NCBI GenBank assembly: GCA_016931715.1
Contig: JAFGEF010000171.1
Span: 1-57,104, forward strand
Length of the DNA stretch: 57,104 nt
Direction of reading: 5' to 3'
Origin: Sedimentisphaerales bacterium
GTDB lineage: Bacteria > Planctomycetota > Phycisphaerae > Sedimentisphaerales > Anaerobacaceae
Shown: piece by piece, positions 1-8,368 of the stretch
How the letters are laid out: each line of letters starts with the position of its first letter
Position numbering within the stretch: position 1 is the first letter of the stretch
Translations under genes and position numbers: made by a program
The notes under the pieces: generated by a model
Told to the model about the DNA's origin: nothing
Databases searched by the model: none
The model's input: only the letters and a program-made list of their open reading frames with translations

Positions 1-15
1 ACAGCAATATAGCAG

Positions 16-58
16 ATTGTATGAAGAAAATCTTTTAAACCGATTTTCTTCATACAAT
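16..58. repeat. Perfect 17-bp hairpin, relative of the 27.7-kb element
   Basis: A 17-bp perfect inverted repeat (16-32 against 42-58, 9-nt loop). The flank after it (57-100: AATATATGCCT, then TTTTGCA, then AACTC) matches the right end of the element at 27655-27835, which also has an AAGAAAATC hairpin core. It is probably another member of one dispersed family, perhaps cut by the window edge. No gene is seen in 1-208. Confidence 0.6.
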
Positions 59-208
59 ATATGCCTAACTTCAATTTTGCAGAACTCCTTTTCAATTTTC
101 CAATATCTATCTAAAGTGGTAGAGATTCTTCTCCAATTTATGTGATAAATCCTAAGTAAATAAGTCCGCTGATATTTTAAATATTTTTTGTTTTTTTTAA
201 TTTTTTTA

Positions 209-237
209 TGGACTTTTTATATTCGTTGTGTTATATT
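209..237 (+). promoter_or_regulatory. Possible sigma-70 promoter of PEP-CTERM gene 1
   Basis: TGGACT (209-214), 17-nt spacer, TATATT (232-237). The -10 matches consensus at 5 of 6 positions and the -35 at 4 of 6. Start of transcription near 244 would give a leader of about 230 nt that contains the fold at 308-415. Confidence 0.4.
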
Positions 238-307
238 AAAGAGACTTGATAGTACCTCAAAGGAGGAGGTTCTTATCTACTATTTACGGATAGCCTAAGA
301 AGACCAG

Positions 308-415
308 TTTATCTGGGATGTAATTCGTTTTGTGAGGAGTTGAGGTTTTAGTTTTAAGTAACCGGTAATTTTGATTAAATTTTTCAAAATTGCCGAACGG
401 AACCCCCCAGATAAA
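308..415 (+). promoter_or_regulatory. Structured 5' leader of PEP-CTERM gene 1
   Basis: A long-range perfect 10-bp pairing (308-317 TTTATCTGGG with 406-415 CCCAGATAAA) encloses a second 11-bp stem (364-374 with 384-394, one G-U pair). The fold ends about 60 nt before the chosen start codon. I could not match it to a riboswitch class I know. It could be a regulatory leader or a stability element. Confidence 0.4.
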
Positions 416-477
416 TAAAAAATAAAATTCATTCGATAGGCTGGTTTTTGAGAATAAAGAAAAACTCGGAAAAGGGA

Positions 478-1125
478 ATGAAAAGATTATTTTTTTGGGT
501 GATGGGACTGATAATGAGTATGGTTGTTTCAGAATCTGTTAAAGCCGGTTTGATATCGGTTGATGGCGGTACAAGCTCACCATCGTCTTTGTTGGGACCA
601 TACACAATGACTTCTTTTGCGGATGATCTGAGGCTATCTTACCTGGATTGTACATATGTGACGTCACCATTTGGTGAAAATGTTGCTTTTAGTATTCCTC
701 TGGAGCATTTTGAAATATCAAGCGGCTGGGCTACATGGAGTCATGGCTATAAGGGAGATGTTTACTGGACAGGCGAAGATGAACATGTGTTATTTTTAAC
801 TTTGCCTTCCGGGGCATCAGCTTTTTATTTTTATGCTCAACCCGAGAATACAGCCGTGCATACTATCACAGCCTCTGCCTTTGATGGTGTTAATGACATA
901 GCTGAAGTCAGCCATGATGTTAATGGAAACGCTGGAGCTTGTTATTTTGGTTTTTATGGAACTTCAGGCAGTGCAGTGAAGACAATTAGAATTTACTGTG
1001 AAACGTCAGATTTTGCAGTTGGTGAATTTGGTATTTCGATGATTCCTGCTCCCGGAGCTATTTTCCTGGGCGGTATTGGCATAAGTTGTGTAAACTTATT
1101 AAGGAGAAGGAATAAATTGAAATAA
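478..1125 (+). CDS. Secreted PEP-CTERM-like protein
   Basis: A small exported protein of unknown function. The N-terminus (MKRLFFWVMGLIMSMVV) is a signal peptide and the C-terminus is a PEP-CTERM-type sorting tail: PAPGAIF, a short hydrophobic helix, then RRR. Such tails are known to be processed by an exosortase and to route proteins to the surface or matrix. The middle is rich in beta-forming and aromatic residues, with no motif I recognise. A TTG at 448 is in frame, but ATG 478 is preferred because GGA at 468-470 lies 7 nt upstream and the signal peptide then starts cleanly. It is followed by a second PEP-CTERM gene on the same strand. Confidence 0.8.
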   Translation: MKRLFFWVMGLIMSMVVSESVKAGLISVDGGTSSPSSLLGPYTMTSFADDLRLSYLDCTYVTSPFGENVAFSIPLEHFEISSGWATWSHGYKGDVYWTGEDEHVLFLTLPSGASAFYFYAQPENTAVHTITASAFDGVNDIAEVSHDVNGNAGACYFGFYGTSGSAVKTIRIYCETSDFAVGEFGISMIPAPGAIFLGGIGISCVNLLRRRNKLK

Positions 1126-1147
1126 AAAAGTGTGTAGGTGTAATAAT

Positions 1148-1172
1148 AAAAGACAAATGGATTTTGTCTTTT
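1148..1172 (+). terminator. Hairpin between the two PEP-CTERM genes
   Basis: Perfect 10-bp stem AAAAGACAAA/TTTGTCTTTT with a 5-nt loop, 22 nt after the stop of gene 1. The stem is AT-rich and the T run short, so it is a weak terminator or a processing site. Confidence 0.4.
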
Positions 1173-1228
1173 GGCAAGAATGGAATCATAACAATAACTC
1201 GTAAAATTTTATCAACGAGAGGAGAGCA

Positions 1229-1915
1229 ATGATGAGAAAGGTAATGTTATTTATTGTACTGTTTTGTATGGTAGCGTGCATGGATAGTAGCGTGCAAGCT
1301 CTTACTACCACACAAACACTAAATGGATCCACTAATCCAGAATGGTTTATTCCTGATGGTACCGATCCGTATCCCGGAGATTACGACTTCGGACGTATCT
1401 TACCTGGAGTCGGTGGTACTAATCTCTATTACAGAGCGAAAAATGAAGACTGGGGCTGGAAACATACAGTAACTTTCAAAAATGATATAGGACCGATTAA
1501 AATTCTTGGTGCCACTCTGAAAATCGAGGCCTGGGATGTGGATGCAAAGGGTGGAAATGGTTCATGGCTACCCAATGAAATAGACGTTGTTAAAGTTGGA
1601 ACTTCCACTACTGGTTCCGGCGGCGTAGTTCTGGGAAATTTGGTTGATGGTCCCAGTGCCTGGAAAACAACGACATTTACTCTTGATGCAGCAGCTTTGG
1701 CTAAATTGGCGGTTGTTGCTAATACAGGGACTCTGCAAGTCTGGTTAGATATATCGTCACTTGAAGCAGCAAGCCCGGCTGATTTGTTAGAGTGGTTCGT
1801 AACACTAAAAAGTGCTACTTTGACTGTAGATTATATTCCGGCTCCGGGTGCCATAATTCTCGGCAGTCTTGGTGCTGGACTCGTTGGCTGGCTTCGCAGG
1901 CGTCGAACTCTCTAA
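1229..1915 (+). CDS. Secreted PEP-CTERM-like protein
   Basis: An exported protein of unknown function with a signal peptide (hydrophobic VMLFIVLFCMVACM, cleavage near VQA) and a C-terminal tail IPAPGAIILG, hydrophobic stretch, RRRR. The roughly 170-residue core is Gly/Trp/Asp-rich and resembles an all-beta surface domain, with no catalytic signature seen. A GAGAGGAG ribosome-binding site at 1217-1224 supports ATG 1229 or the adjacent ATG 1232. The tail is very close to that of the upstream gene, but the bodies do not look alike, so the two probably share a sorting system rather than recent ancestry. Confidence 0.8.
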   Translation: MMRKVMLFIVLFCMVACMDSSVQALTTTQTLNGSTNPEWFIPDGTDPYPGDYDFGRILPGVGGTNLYYRAKNEDWGWKHTVTFKNDIGPIKILGATLKIEAWDVDAKGGNGSWLPNEIDVVKVGTSTTGSGGVVLGNLVDGPSAWKTTTFTLDAAALAKLAVVANTGTLQVWLDISSLEAASPADLLEWFVTLKSATLTVDYIPAPGAIILGSLGAGLVGWLRRRRTL

Positions 1916-2099
1916 TTTCTTAATTTAGAAAGTTATATCACAGTTTGGTTATTTGTTTGTGTCTTAATATATAAGACCCTGTCGCTTATTCTATACAATC
2001 AGTGAGTATAGGGGCAGAAAAAAATATAACATTGTAGTTGATGTTACCTTTTCTATATATAAGAGTAAAGGGAGAGGTGAGTTACAGGTGAAGTGTAAG

Positions 2100-2139
2100 C
2101 CGTCTGTTCTGTTAAAAGCAGAGCAGACGGTTATTTTTT
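2100..2139 (+). terminator. Rho-independent terminator
   Basis: A 12-bp stem (2100-2111 with 2119-2130, one G-U pair) with a 7-nt loop, followed by TTATTTTTT. It lies 185 nt after the second PEP-CTERM gene. The intervening 1916-2099 holds no ORF I can support; it has a small CTATAC/GTATAG hairpin (1991-2011), so a 3'-UTR RNA is possible. Confidence 0.8.
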
Positions 2140-2190
2140 AAATATCAGATAATTATAGATTTAATCTGAATATGATATCAAACTTGTTTC

Positions 2191-3003
2191 CTAAAACAAT
2201 GAAATGTTCCGCCATTCTCCGATACCATCCCACCAAAAAGTAATGTAATCTACAACATTTTTGTTATTATTGTTCTGCCTGTATATGTCCAGCGCCATTT
2301 CACGCAGCTCCCGCATATAGCTCAATCCGCCCATTTGCCATGCGTTGACTCCTATACCTGCGGCTTCACGCTCGGCTTGTTTGAAATCATCTGCGTTTAC
2401 CGATAATAATGATGCGAGTCTCTCTGCCTGAGGTTTGAGAGCCTCATACAAATGGTTATGGTTCGACTTTTTTTGGGCTGTGGCTTCTGCAAGCAGAAGT
2501 TCACGTTCCTTTTGCTTCTTCTCTTTTATAATTTGAGTTTCAGCCTGTCGTTGTATATAGTGTTTTCGGCTTTCGGGAAAAAACATCTCAAGAAGTCCGG
2601 TAACAGGATCAACAATTACCCAAACAAGAAAAGTTGTTCCCAGAGTCCCAAGTGTAATTCCGGATATGAATTGTTTAATTGTTTCAGCGCCTATCATTCC
2701 CAGCAAACCAGCGATTCCGCCCAGAAATGGTGTTGCTGCATAAAAAAAGGCATATTGATCAGTTTTGGTTATCGGGTGTTCAACCTGTAGTTTTTGACTG
2801 CTGCTGATTCCACGGAAAATCGCAAAAACGTACAGGCTTATTAAAAGAAGAGCCAGTAATATGCCATGTACAGAGATGGAAAATACAATCCACCATCTAA
2901 CGCCAGCATGTAACATCGCAATTGCTAAAATATAGCCTACACATAGAATGAACCATATAGTTCCGGCAAGATGAATCGAAGCAATTCTTTGTCGTATAGG
3001 CAT
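2191..3003 (-). CDS. Membrane protein with cytoplasmic coiled-coil tail
   Basis: I do not recognise the family. The N-terminal 140 residues carry four likely membrane helices (residues about 12-33, 36-62, 87-105 and 112-130). A charged helix rich in Lys, Glu and Gln follows (about 143-180, coiled-coil-like), then a soluble C-terminal domain ending at WRNISLF. No enzyme motif is visible. It stands alone between the PEP-CTERM pair and the divergent C39 peptidase gene. The 327-nt gap to that gene (3004-3330) holds its promoter region and a sigma-70 promoter for the plus-strand gene. Confidence 0.7.
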   Translation of the reverse strand: MPIRQRIASIHLAGTIWFILCVGYILAIAMLHAGVRWWIVFSISVHGILLALLLISLYVFAIFRGISSSQKLQVEHPITKTDQYAFFYAATPFLGGIAGLLGMIGAETIKQFISGITLGTLGTTFLVWVIVDPVTGLLEMFFPESRKHYIQRQAETQIIKEKKQKERELLLAEATAQKKSNHNHLYEALKPQAERLASLLSVNADDFKQAEREAAGIGVNAWQMGGLSYMRELREMALDIYRQNNNNKNVVDYITFWWDGIGEWRNISLF

Positions 3004-3266
3004 AATATATACTCAAATATTTGTATTTTCTTTGTCTAAAAGCCTGCATTAGCCAGTTTGTGAATTAAAACTAACAAGCTAACTTTTATAAAATTCAATA
3101 AAGACTTCTTAATAAACACATTCTGTATTTTTATCGGCATATACACTCCCTCTCTGAACCTTACTATGAAAAACTATTGAAAAATATTTCCTGTATTTAT
3201 GGCGGTAACGATGATAATATAGGACTACAACTTATTTTCTGTGTTTCATGCTCATAAATAATTCAC

Positions 3267-3295
3267 TTGATTTGTCACTGACAATTTGATACAAT
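3267..3295 (+). promoter_or_regulatory. Sigma-70 promoter of the C39-type peptidase gene
   Basis: TTGATT (3267-3272), 17-nt spacer, TACAAT (3290-3295), 35 nt before the start codon. The -10 differs from consensus at one position and the spacing is ideal. Confidence 0.55.
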
Positions 3296-3330
3296 GAATT
3301 TTGGAAATTAATAACATATGAAAGGCTGAA

Positions 3331-4158
3331 ATGGTTCCATTGTTTGAAACTGCCGGGGTAATTTTAATATCTGTTTTAAGTATTTTGCTTGGCAGAATTT
3401 TTTCAGGTTTTAAAAAACCTTATTGGACTTTAGGTTATTTTTTTCCTCTGGCTATAATTGCACTGCTTTTAGCCGCAAGGTTAGAAGACGCCTTATGTTT
3501 TACCCTCCCGTTTTGCTGGTTCGTCGCAGGACGCAGCAAATTCGTCATTTTATCTCTGTCAGTTTGCATGGGTCTTACAGTTCCGCTTTCACGTTTGCCG
3601 CGAAGGTTCGAAAAAATTCTTGTTTGTATCCTGATGTTTGTTGTTGTCACGTGGTTCTCTGTGATGCCTTTCCTTTTTCCTTTGCTGATAAAGGACAAAC
3701 TTTTAAGCAAAGCTACATTTTTCGACAGAGACGGTATCTGCCGGCAAACCACAGATTATACATGCGGCCCCGCAGCGGCGGTAACTGCATTAGGGCATCT
3801 GGGATTATCAGCAGAAGAGGGAGAAATTGCTGTGCTTGCTCATTCCAGCCCGGTTGTCGGTACACTGCCCGCTTTGCTTTGTTCTGCGCTTGAAAATCGT
3901 TACGGCTCCGAGGGTTTAAAATGTGAGTACCGAAGGTTTGATACAATCGATCAGTTAAAAAAAACAGGAATTACGCTGGTAGTTGTCAAGGAAGGTTTTC
4001 TTCTGGATCATTGCATCGCAGTACTTGATGTGCTTGATGATGCCGTAGCTGTTGCTGATCCGGTTACAGGTAAAGAACTGATACCGATTGAGCAATTCGA
4101 GAAAATATGGAGATTTTCAGGTATTATTCTGGAACGCCGGGCATTTGAAGATATTTGA
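3331..4158 (+). CDS. Membrane-anchored C39-type cysteine peptidase
   Basis: The first 120 residues form about four membrane helices. The second half is a C39-like papain-fold peptidase: Gln139 and Cys145 in QTTDYTCGPAAA, His227 in LDHCIAV and Asp243 in VADPVTG give the expected catalytic set. C39 domains normally sit at the N-terminus of bacteriocin ABC exporters and cut double-glycine leaders. Here there is no ABC domain, the order is membrane part then peptidase, and no leader-peptide gene is seen nearby, so the substrate is unknown. AAAGG about 8 nt before ATG 3331 supports the start. It converges with the exoribonuclease gene, with only 3 nt between the stop codons. Confidence 0.8.
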   Translation: MVPLFETAGVILISVLSILLGRIFSGFKKPYWTLGYFFPLAIIALLLAARLEDALCFTLPFCWFVAGRSKFVILSLSVCMGLTVPLSRLPRRFEKILVCILMFVVVTWFSVMPFLFPLLIKDKLLSKATFFDRDGICRQTTDYTCGPAAAVTALGHLGLSAEEGEIAVLAHSSPVVGTLPALLCSALENRYGSEGLKCEYRRFDTIDQLKKTGITLVVVKEGFLLDHCIAVLDVLDDAVAVADPVTGKELIPIEQFEKIWRFSGIILERRAFEDI

Positions 4159-4161
4159 AAA

Positions 4162-5124
4162 CTATTCCAGTCGTTTTCGATACAGTCTTGTTTGCAGCGC
4201 ATTTTTCCAGGCAGTCCAGTTTTCATCTCCGTCTTCTTCCTCGATAGCAGATTCTGCCATATTTATTTTTGCGTCGAGGTCATCTATGAAATACACCATA
4301 AACGCCTCAGGCATTGCCGGCAGCTTTGGGGATCCAAACTCATACTCGCCATGATGTGATACTATTATATGGCCAAGAGAGTCGATTATTTCCTGGTCGA
4401 TTTTTGTTCCATCCGCTTTTAGCTGATCGATTTTCTGATTTACCATGAGAATGCTTTGGACAATATGACCGAGCAGTTGTCCCTGGTTTGTATATGCAAA
4501 GGCTAAATCGTATGAAAGTTCCTCGGTTTTTCCAATATCATGAAGGAATATTCCGGCAAGCACAAGGTCAGCCTGAACATTCGGGTACATCGGCAGAACA
4601 GCGGAAGCCACACGAAGCATATTATGGACATGCTCAAGCAGGCCGCCAATATAACTGTGATGGAGCTTCATGCCGCCCGGGGCATTACGAAATTTCTCCA
4701 TACGCTCCTTGTCGGCCAGAAAAGAATTTATTATCGCCTTAATCTGAGGATTCTGTATTTTTGAGACTATTTGTGTGACCTCATCGAACATTTGAGAGAT
4801 ATTCTTTTTAGTTCGTGCGAGAAAATCATCGATATTCACTTTTTCTGGTGCTATTGCACTTATGCTATTTATAATAATCTGCAGATTATTCTGATAAAGC
4901 TCGCTTCTGCCCTGTATGTGAACAAAACCGGGTTTAGGGATAGATTTATATACAGTTTCGGTAGCCTGCCACATCCGCCCGTTTAGTTGACCTGACCGGT
5001 CACACAGGAACATCGCAATATACAGGTCCCCCCGTGTGGTACTTCTGAGAATCGGGTCTTTCACCATATATATATCATCAATTGTTTCCCCGGGCTCGAC
5101 TTTATTTATAAATTTATGTGCCAT
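4162..5124 (-). CDS. yhaM: YhaM-type 3'-5' exoribonuclease
   Basis: A likely 3'-to-5' exoribonuclease of the YhaM/CMP-binding-factor family, which trims RNA from the 3' end. An OB-fold lies at residues about 15-95 (DLYIAMFLCDRSG, FVHIQGRSELYQNNLQI). It is followed by an HD metal-binding domain with HHSYIGGLLEHV, the HD pair in FLHDIGKTEE, and ISHHGEYEFG-type histidines (VSHHGEYEFG) further on. The length of 320 residues fits the family. The C-terminal LYRKRLE tail is basic. It is transcribed alone and divergently from the Tat-exported TIM-barrel gene. Confidence 0.88.
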   Translation of the reverse strand: MAHKFINKVEPGETIDDIYMVKDPILRSTTRGDLYIAMFLCDRSGQLNGRMWQATETVYKSIPKPGFVHIQGRSELYQNNLQIIINSISAIAPEKVNIDDFLARTKKNISQMFDEVTQIVSKIQNPQIKAIINSFLADKERMEKFRNAPGGMKLHHSYIGGLLEHVHNMLRVASAVLPMYPNVQADLVLAGIFLHDIGKTEELSYDLAFAYTNQGQLLGHIVQSILMVNQKIDQLKADGTKIDQEIIDSLGHIIVSHHGEYEFGSPKLPAMPEAFMVYFIDDLDAKINMAESAIEEEDGDENWTAWKNALQTRLYRKRLE

Positions 5125-5228
5125 TAGTATTCCTTTTATTTTTTTAATATAGTTTTCATAATATATGATAAAAACAGATTTTATTCAAGCATGCTTGCGA
5201 TTTTGCATGGAATATTTCGTTGTATTTT

Positions 5229-5257
5229 TTGACAATAGCTGCGTATTTAGATACAAT
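5229..5257 (+). promoter_or_regulatory. Strong sigma-70 promoter
   Basis: TTGACA (5229-5234), 17-nt spacer, TACAAT (5252-5257). The -35 is perfect and the -10 has one mismatch. It drives the TIM-barrel gene that starts 75 nt downstream. Confidence 0.75.
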
Positions 5258-5332
5258 AACGATGTTAGATAAGGACGCAGACATTGATTTGTCATTGAAC
5301 CTGAAAGCATATTTTAATAAACGAGGTGAAAG

Positions 5333-6280
5333 ATGAATACAGAAAACAGTAATTTATCCCGCCGTGTTTTTCTCAAGACAACCGCTGTCGGCACAGCCGG
5401 GATTATGGCAGGCAGAGCAGTATCATTCGGTACTGAGGAGAAAAAAGAAGATAAGAAAATCCCGATTGGTGTTCAGCTTTACTCATTGCGTGGTTTAGGC
5501 GGCGCAGGTCGTGGTGGTACTCGTGGTTTTGGCGGCGGGGGTGGTATGGAAGTTCCTGTCGCTTTTGAAGGTATAAAAAAGTTAGGTTATGACGGCGTAG
5601 AATTCGCGGGTTATTACGGCTACGATAACAGGGCCGAAGATATGAGAAAACTGCTGGACGATAATGGGCTGAAAGCCTGTGGTTTTCACCTGCAGAGACC
5701 AGTAACTCCCGATACGATATTAGCCGACCAGTTCCAGCCGACCGTTGACTATAATAAAACTATCGGAAATAAATATTTAATTTTTCCGATGCTTAGCGCT
5801 CAGGGCGAAGATGGATGGAAAAAAATGGCGGAACAATTCAATAAAATCGCGGAAAAGCTCAAACCTCTCGATATGTATGTAGGTTATCATAATCACTATC
5901 AGGAATTTGCACAGGAATTTGGTGATGTGACAGTTTTCGATACGTTCTTCGGCAATAACAGCAAGGACATAATTATACAGCTTGATATAGGTCATTGTTT
6001 AAGAGGCGGCGGCGATCCTGTCGAGGTTATTAAAAAATATCCGGGTCGTGCGGTAACCGTTCATGTCAAAGATTATGGTGATACAGCCGTTAAAGATGTT
6101 GTTGGTGACGGCAATGTGAAATGGAAAGAAGTTTTACAGGCCTGCAAAGATATCGGCGGCACAAAATGGTATATCATTGAAGAAGAAAGTTTCCAATTTC
6201 AGGGACTTGAAGGTATTGAGAAAAGCATTAACGGCTTAAAGAAAATCCTCGCCGAAATGGAAGCAGCGAAACCTGCATAG
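5333..6280 (+). CDS. Tat-exported sugar isomerase/epimerase-like TIM barrel
   Basis: The start SRRVFLKTTAVGTAGIMAG is a twin-arginine signal (Arg10, Arg11), so the protein is exported folded. The rest is a xylose-isomerase-like (AP endonuclease 2 family) TIM barrel: YDGVEFAGYYG near residue 85, HNHYQEF near 185, DIGHCLRGGGDP near 220 and VHVKDYG near 243 are the expected metal-site strands. The family isomerises or epimerises sugars and polyols, and the substrate here is unknown. A glycine/arginine-rich stretch (residues about 52-72) interrupts the first barrel strand and its loop. GAGGTG 6 nt upstream supports ATG 5333. Confidence 0.82.
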   Translation: MNTENSNLSRRVFLKTTAVGTAGIMAGRAVSFGTEEKKEDKKIPIGVQLYSLRGLGGAGRGGTRGFGGGGGMEVPVAFEGIKKLGYDGVEFAGYYGYDNRAEDMRKLLDDNGLKACGFHLQRPVTPDTILADQFQPTVDYNKTIGNKYLIFPMLSAQGEDGWKKMAEQFNKIAEKLKPLDMYVGYHNHYQEFAQEFGDVTVFDTFFGNNSKDIIIQLDIGHCLRGGGDPVEVIKKYPGRAVTVHVKDYGDTAVKDVVGDGNVKWKEVLQACKDIGGTKWYIIEEESFQFQGLEGIEKSINGLKKILAEMEAAKPA

Positions 6281-6323
6281 AACGAACAGTTAATTTTCTG
6301 TAATATATTTGCATTTGAAATGA

Positions 6324-7604
6324 TTAAAAATAGCTTCTTAACTGAATAAAGATGCTTATTGGTGTACCGCCATATTCGCTTTGAATTATGCCATTGGAGG
6401 GTTTATCACCCCATGGGATAAAAAAGCTTCCCACGAGAGAACTGCTCTGCGAAAAATCCCAGTTAATAGATGGTGACACAATTCCTGATCTGTCCTGCGG
6501 ATTTTGAAGTATTAAAAGTGAGCCATTAAGGTCTATTCTGAATGGATAACTAAGCTGAGATGCAATTGCATGTCTGCCTAAGATTTGTGTGTCACCGCGA
6601 ATGATTCTGTCCATGAAATCTTCATTTAGAGATTGTGTTGGTATATCCTCGATGTTTTTCAGCCCAAATCCGGAATAATGATATTCGTTGAGCCAGGTTA
6701 ATCCGTTTCCGATATTAAAAGTATATGAGCCTCCAAATACAAATTTAATAACTTCATGATCATTGCTTAAAATATCAGAATCAGCCTGTAGTTCATGCGT
6801 ATGGAAAAATGCAAGCTCACTATGCACCTCGGCGTCACTGACTGAAGCTGAAATTACACCTGCAAACATTGTATCTTCAGCTCTTTTACCAAAAAGAATC
6901 TCACCATCGATGTCACCTATATATCCTCTGGCTCTTGTTATGAGAGCAGACTGTTCCCATGTTTGTCCGAAAGCGCCAATCAATTCAACAGAACTCGTGC
7001 TCGAGATGTTTCTTTCAATTCGTATTGCGTCAATGCCGCGGCGCCATTCGCGATCTACTTCGAGAGGGGAAAAGGGAGCGAAAATATCAACAGCACTGAA
7101 AATGGTTCCGCGGCCAAGCCCGATTCCCTGCCTGCCTATTATGACTTGTCCCCATTCCGGATGTATTGCGACCTGCGCCCTGTCAATTTCATGCTTATAT
7201 AAAAATGTATCTGTTTCCTGGATTTCCCAGTCAAGCCGGCGTATTCGATATGGAACTTCCGCCTGGCTCGGTAAAAAGCTGCTTCCTGCTCCGGCTGCAG
7301 TTTTATCGGAAAGCCATCTGGCTCTTTGCTCGTATGACAGATTACCGTTTATCCAGTCGTTATAGGTCACATTTAATCCGAAACGCATTCTGAAATATTC
7401 GGCCAGGCTTTCTCGTTTGGGATAAAGTATGGAATCATCGGGTGAATGCGCCGCCAATGTCGTCCATTTACCTGAAATATCGAGTTCTGCACTGCGCTGG
7501 CCGTCCTGACTGGTATAAAGTTCGAGCGCATTTGAAGGTAAAGTCTCTGTTAGAATATGAAACATAAGCGATATTATTAATATGAAACGCTTTTTCATGC
7601 ACAT
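6324..7604 (-). CDS. Outer-membrane beta-barrel protein of the Lol-like operon
   Basis: A signal peptide is followed by alternating beta strands and a terminal aromatic (QLRSYF), as in outer-membrane barrels. The motif IGRQGIGLGRG, VDIFAPFSPLEVDREWRRG resembles the conserved plug/strand segment of DUF1302-like and alginate-export-like barrels. It is last in a five-gene operon, 8 nt after the ATPase stop. This position suggests that it is the outer-membrane terminus, or the substrate, of the exporter encoded upstream. The family assignment is by pattern only. Confidence 0.7.
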   Translation of the reverse strand: MCMKKRFILIISLMFHILTETLPSNALELYTSQDGQRSAELDISGKWTTLAAHSPDDSILYPKRESLAEYFRMRFGLNVTYNDWINGNLSYEQRARWLSDKTAAGAGSSFLPSQAEVPYRIRRLDWEIQETDTFLYKHEIDRAQVAIHPEWGQVIIGRQGIGLGRGTIFSAVDIFAPFSPLEVDREWRRGIDAIRIERNISSTSSVELIGAFGQTWEQSALITRARGYIGDIDGEILFGKRAEDTMFAGVISASVSDAEVHSELAFFHTHELQADSDILSNDHEVIKFVFGGSYTFNIGNGLTWLNEYHYSGFGLKNIEDIPTQSLNEDFMDRIIRGDTQILGRHAIASQLSYPFRIDLNGSLLILQNPQDRSGIVSPSINWDFSQSSSLVGSFFIPWGDKPSNGIIQSEYGGTPISIFIQLRSYF

Positions 7605-7612
7605 AGTTTTAA

Positions 7613-8332
7613 TTAAGATTTCTTTGCGGCTGATTCATTTGATTTTTTATTTTCCTCTTTTGCAACCTTTCCATCAACGAGCATTATAACTCTGCGCGCG
7701 TAAGCTACTACACGCGGGTCATGGGTAGAAAAAATAAAAGTAATGCCGTGATTCTTATTCAGGGCAAGCATCATTTGAAGAAGTATCTCTGCATTTTCAC
7801 CGTCGAGATTTGCAGTAGGTTCGTCTGCTAACATTAGTTTTGGTCTCGATACGACTGCTCTGGCGACTGCAACACGCTGCTGCTGGCCTCCTGACAGTTC
7901 TCTTGGCTTTCTGTCTGCATATTCTTTCAGTCCAAGCTCATCGAGGATATCCTGTGCGCGTTTGCTTCGATTGTCACCAATTCCCTGAAGTTCCAGAACG
8001 AACTCGACATTTTCTCTTGCAGTAAGTACAGGAACAAAATTATAAGCCTGAAATACAAAACCAAGCGAGTGTAAGCGCAAATCTGCACGCTGACGCTTGC
8101 TGAGTTTTGACACATCCTGTCCGAGTACAGTCAATTTACCGTCTGTTGCGACATCGAGCGCTCCTATGAGGTTCAGCAGGGTTGTTTTGCCGCTCCCGCT
8201 GGGCCCTACAATTGCTGTAAATTCACCTTCCTTGACCAGTAAATTGACTCCACGGAGAGCCTGTGATTCTACTTGTCCGGTTTTGTAAATCTTCGTAAGT
8301 TCTTTTGCATCGACTAATATTTTTTCAGCCAT
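7613..8332 (-). CDS. ABC transporter ATPase, LolD/MacB type
   Basis: A nucleotide-binding subunit for the two FtsX-type permeases encoded just upstream. Walker A is GPSGSGKTTL, the Q-loop is VFQAYNFVPVL, the signature is LSGGQQQRVAVARA, Walker B is LMLADEPTANLD and the switch His is in FSTHDP. LolD-type ATPases power extraction of lipoproteins or other mechanotransmission across the envelope. A TTG 30 nt further upstream is in frame, but ATG 8332 (MAEKILVDAKEL) is preferred: it matches the usual family start and has AAGAG upstream. The permease stop is 36 nt away. Confidence 0.9.
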   Translation of the reverse strand: MAEKILVDAKELTKIYKTGQVESQALRGVNLLVKEGEFTAIVGPSGSGKTTLLNLIGALDVATDGKLTVLGQDVSKLSKRQRADLRLHSLGFVFQAYNFVPVLTARENVEFVLELQGIGDNRSKRAQDILDELGLKEYADRKPRELSGGQQQRVAVARAVVSRPKLMLADEPTANLDGENAEILLQMMLALNKNHGITFIFSTHDPRVVAYARRVIMLVDGKVAKEENKKSNESAAKKS

Positions 8333-8368
8333 TTTTGTATCTCTTGGATAGTTTATCAGCAAATCGTT

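Noticed and set aside
300..420. Cyclic-di-GMP or other known riboswitch in the PEP-CTERM leader
   Set aside because: The fold is convincing, but none of the conserved nucleotides of the classes I know are present.
2452..2790. Plus-strand ORF opposite the membrane protein gene
   Set aside because: It is antisense to a gene with clear membrane helices and charged coiled coil, and has no recognisable content.
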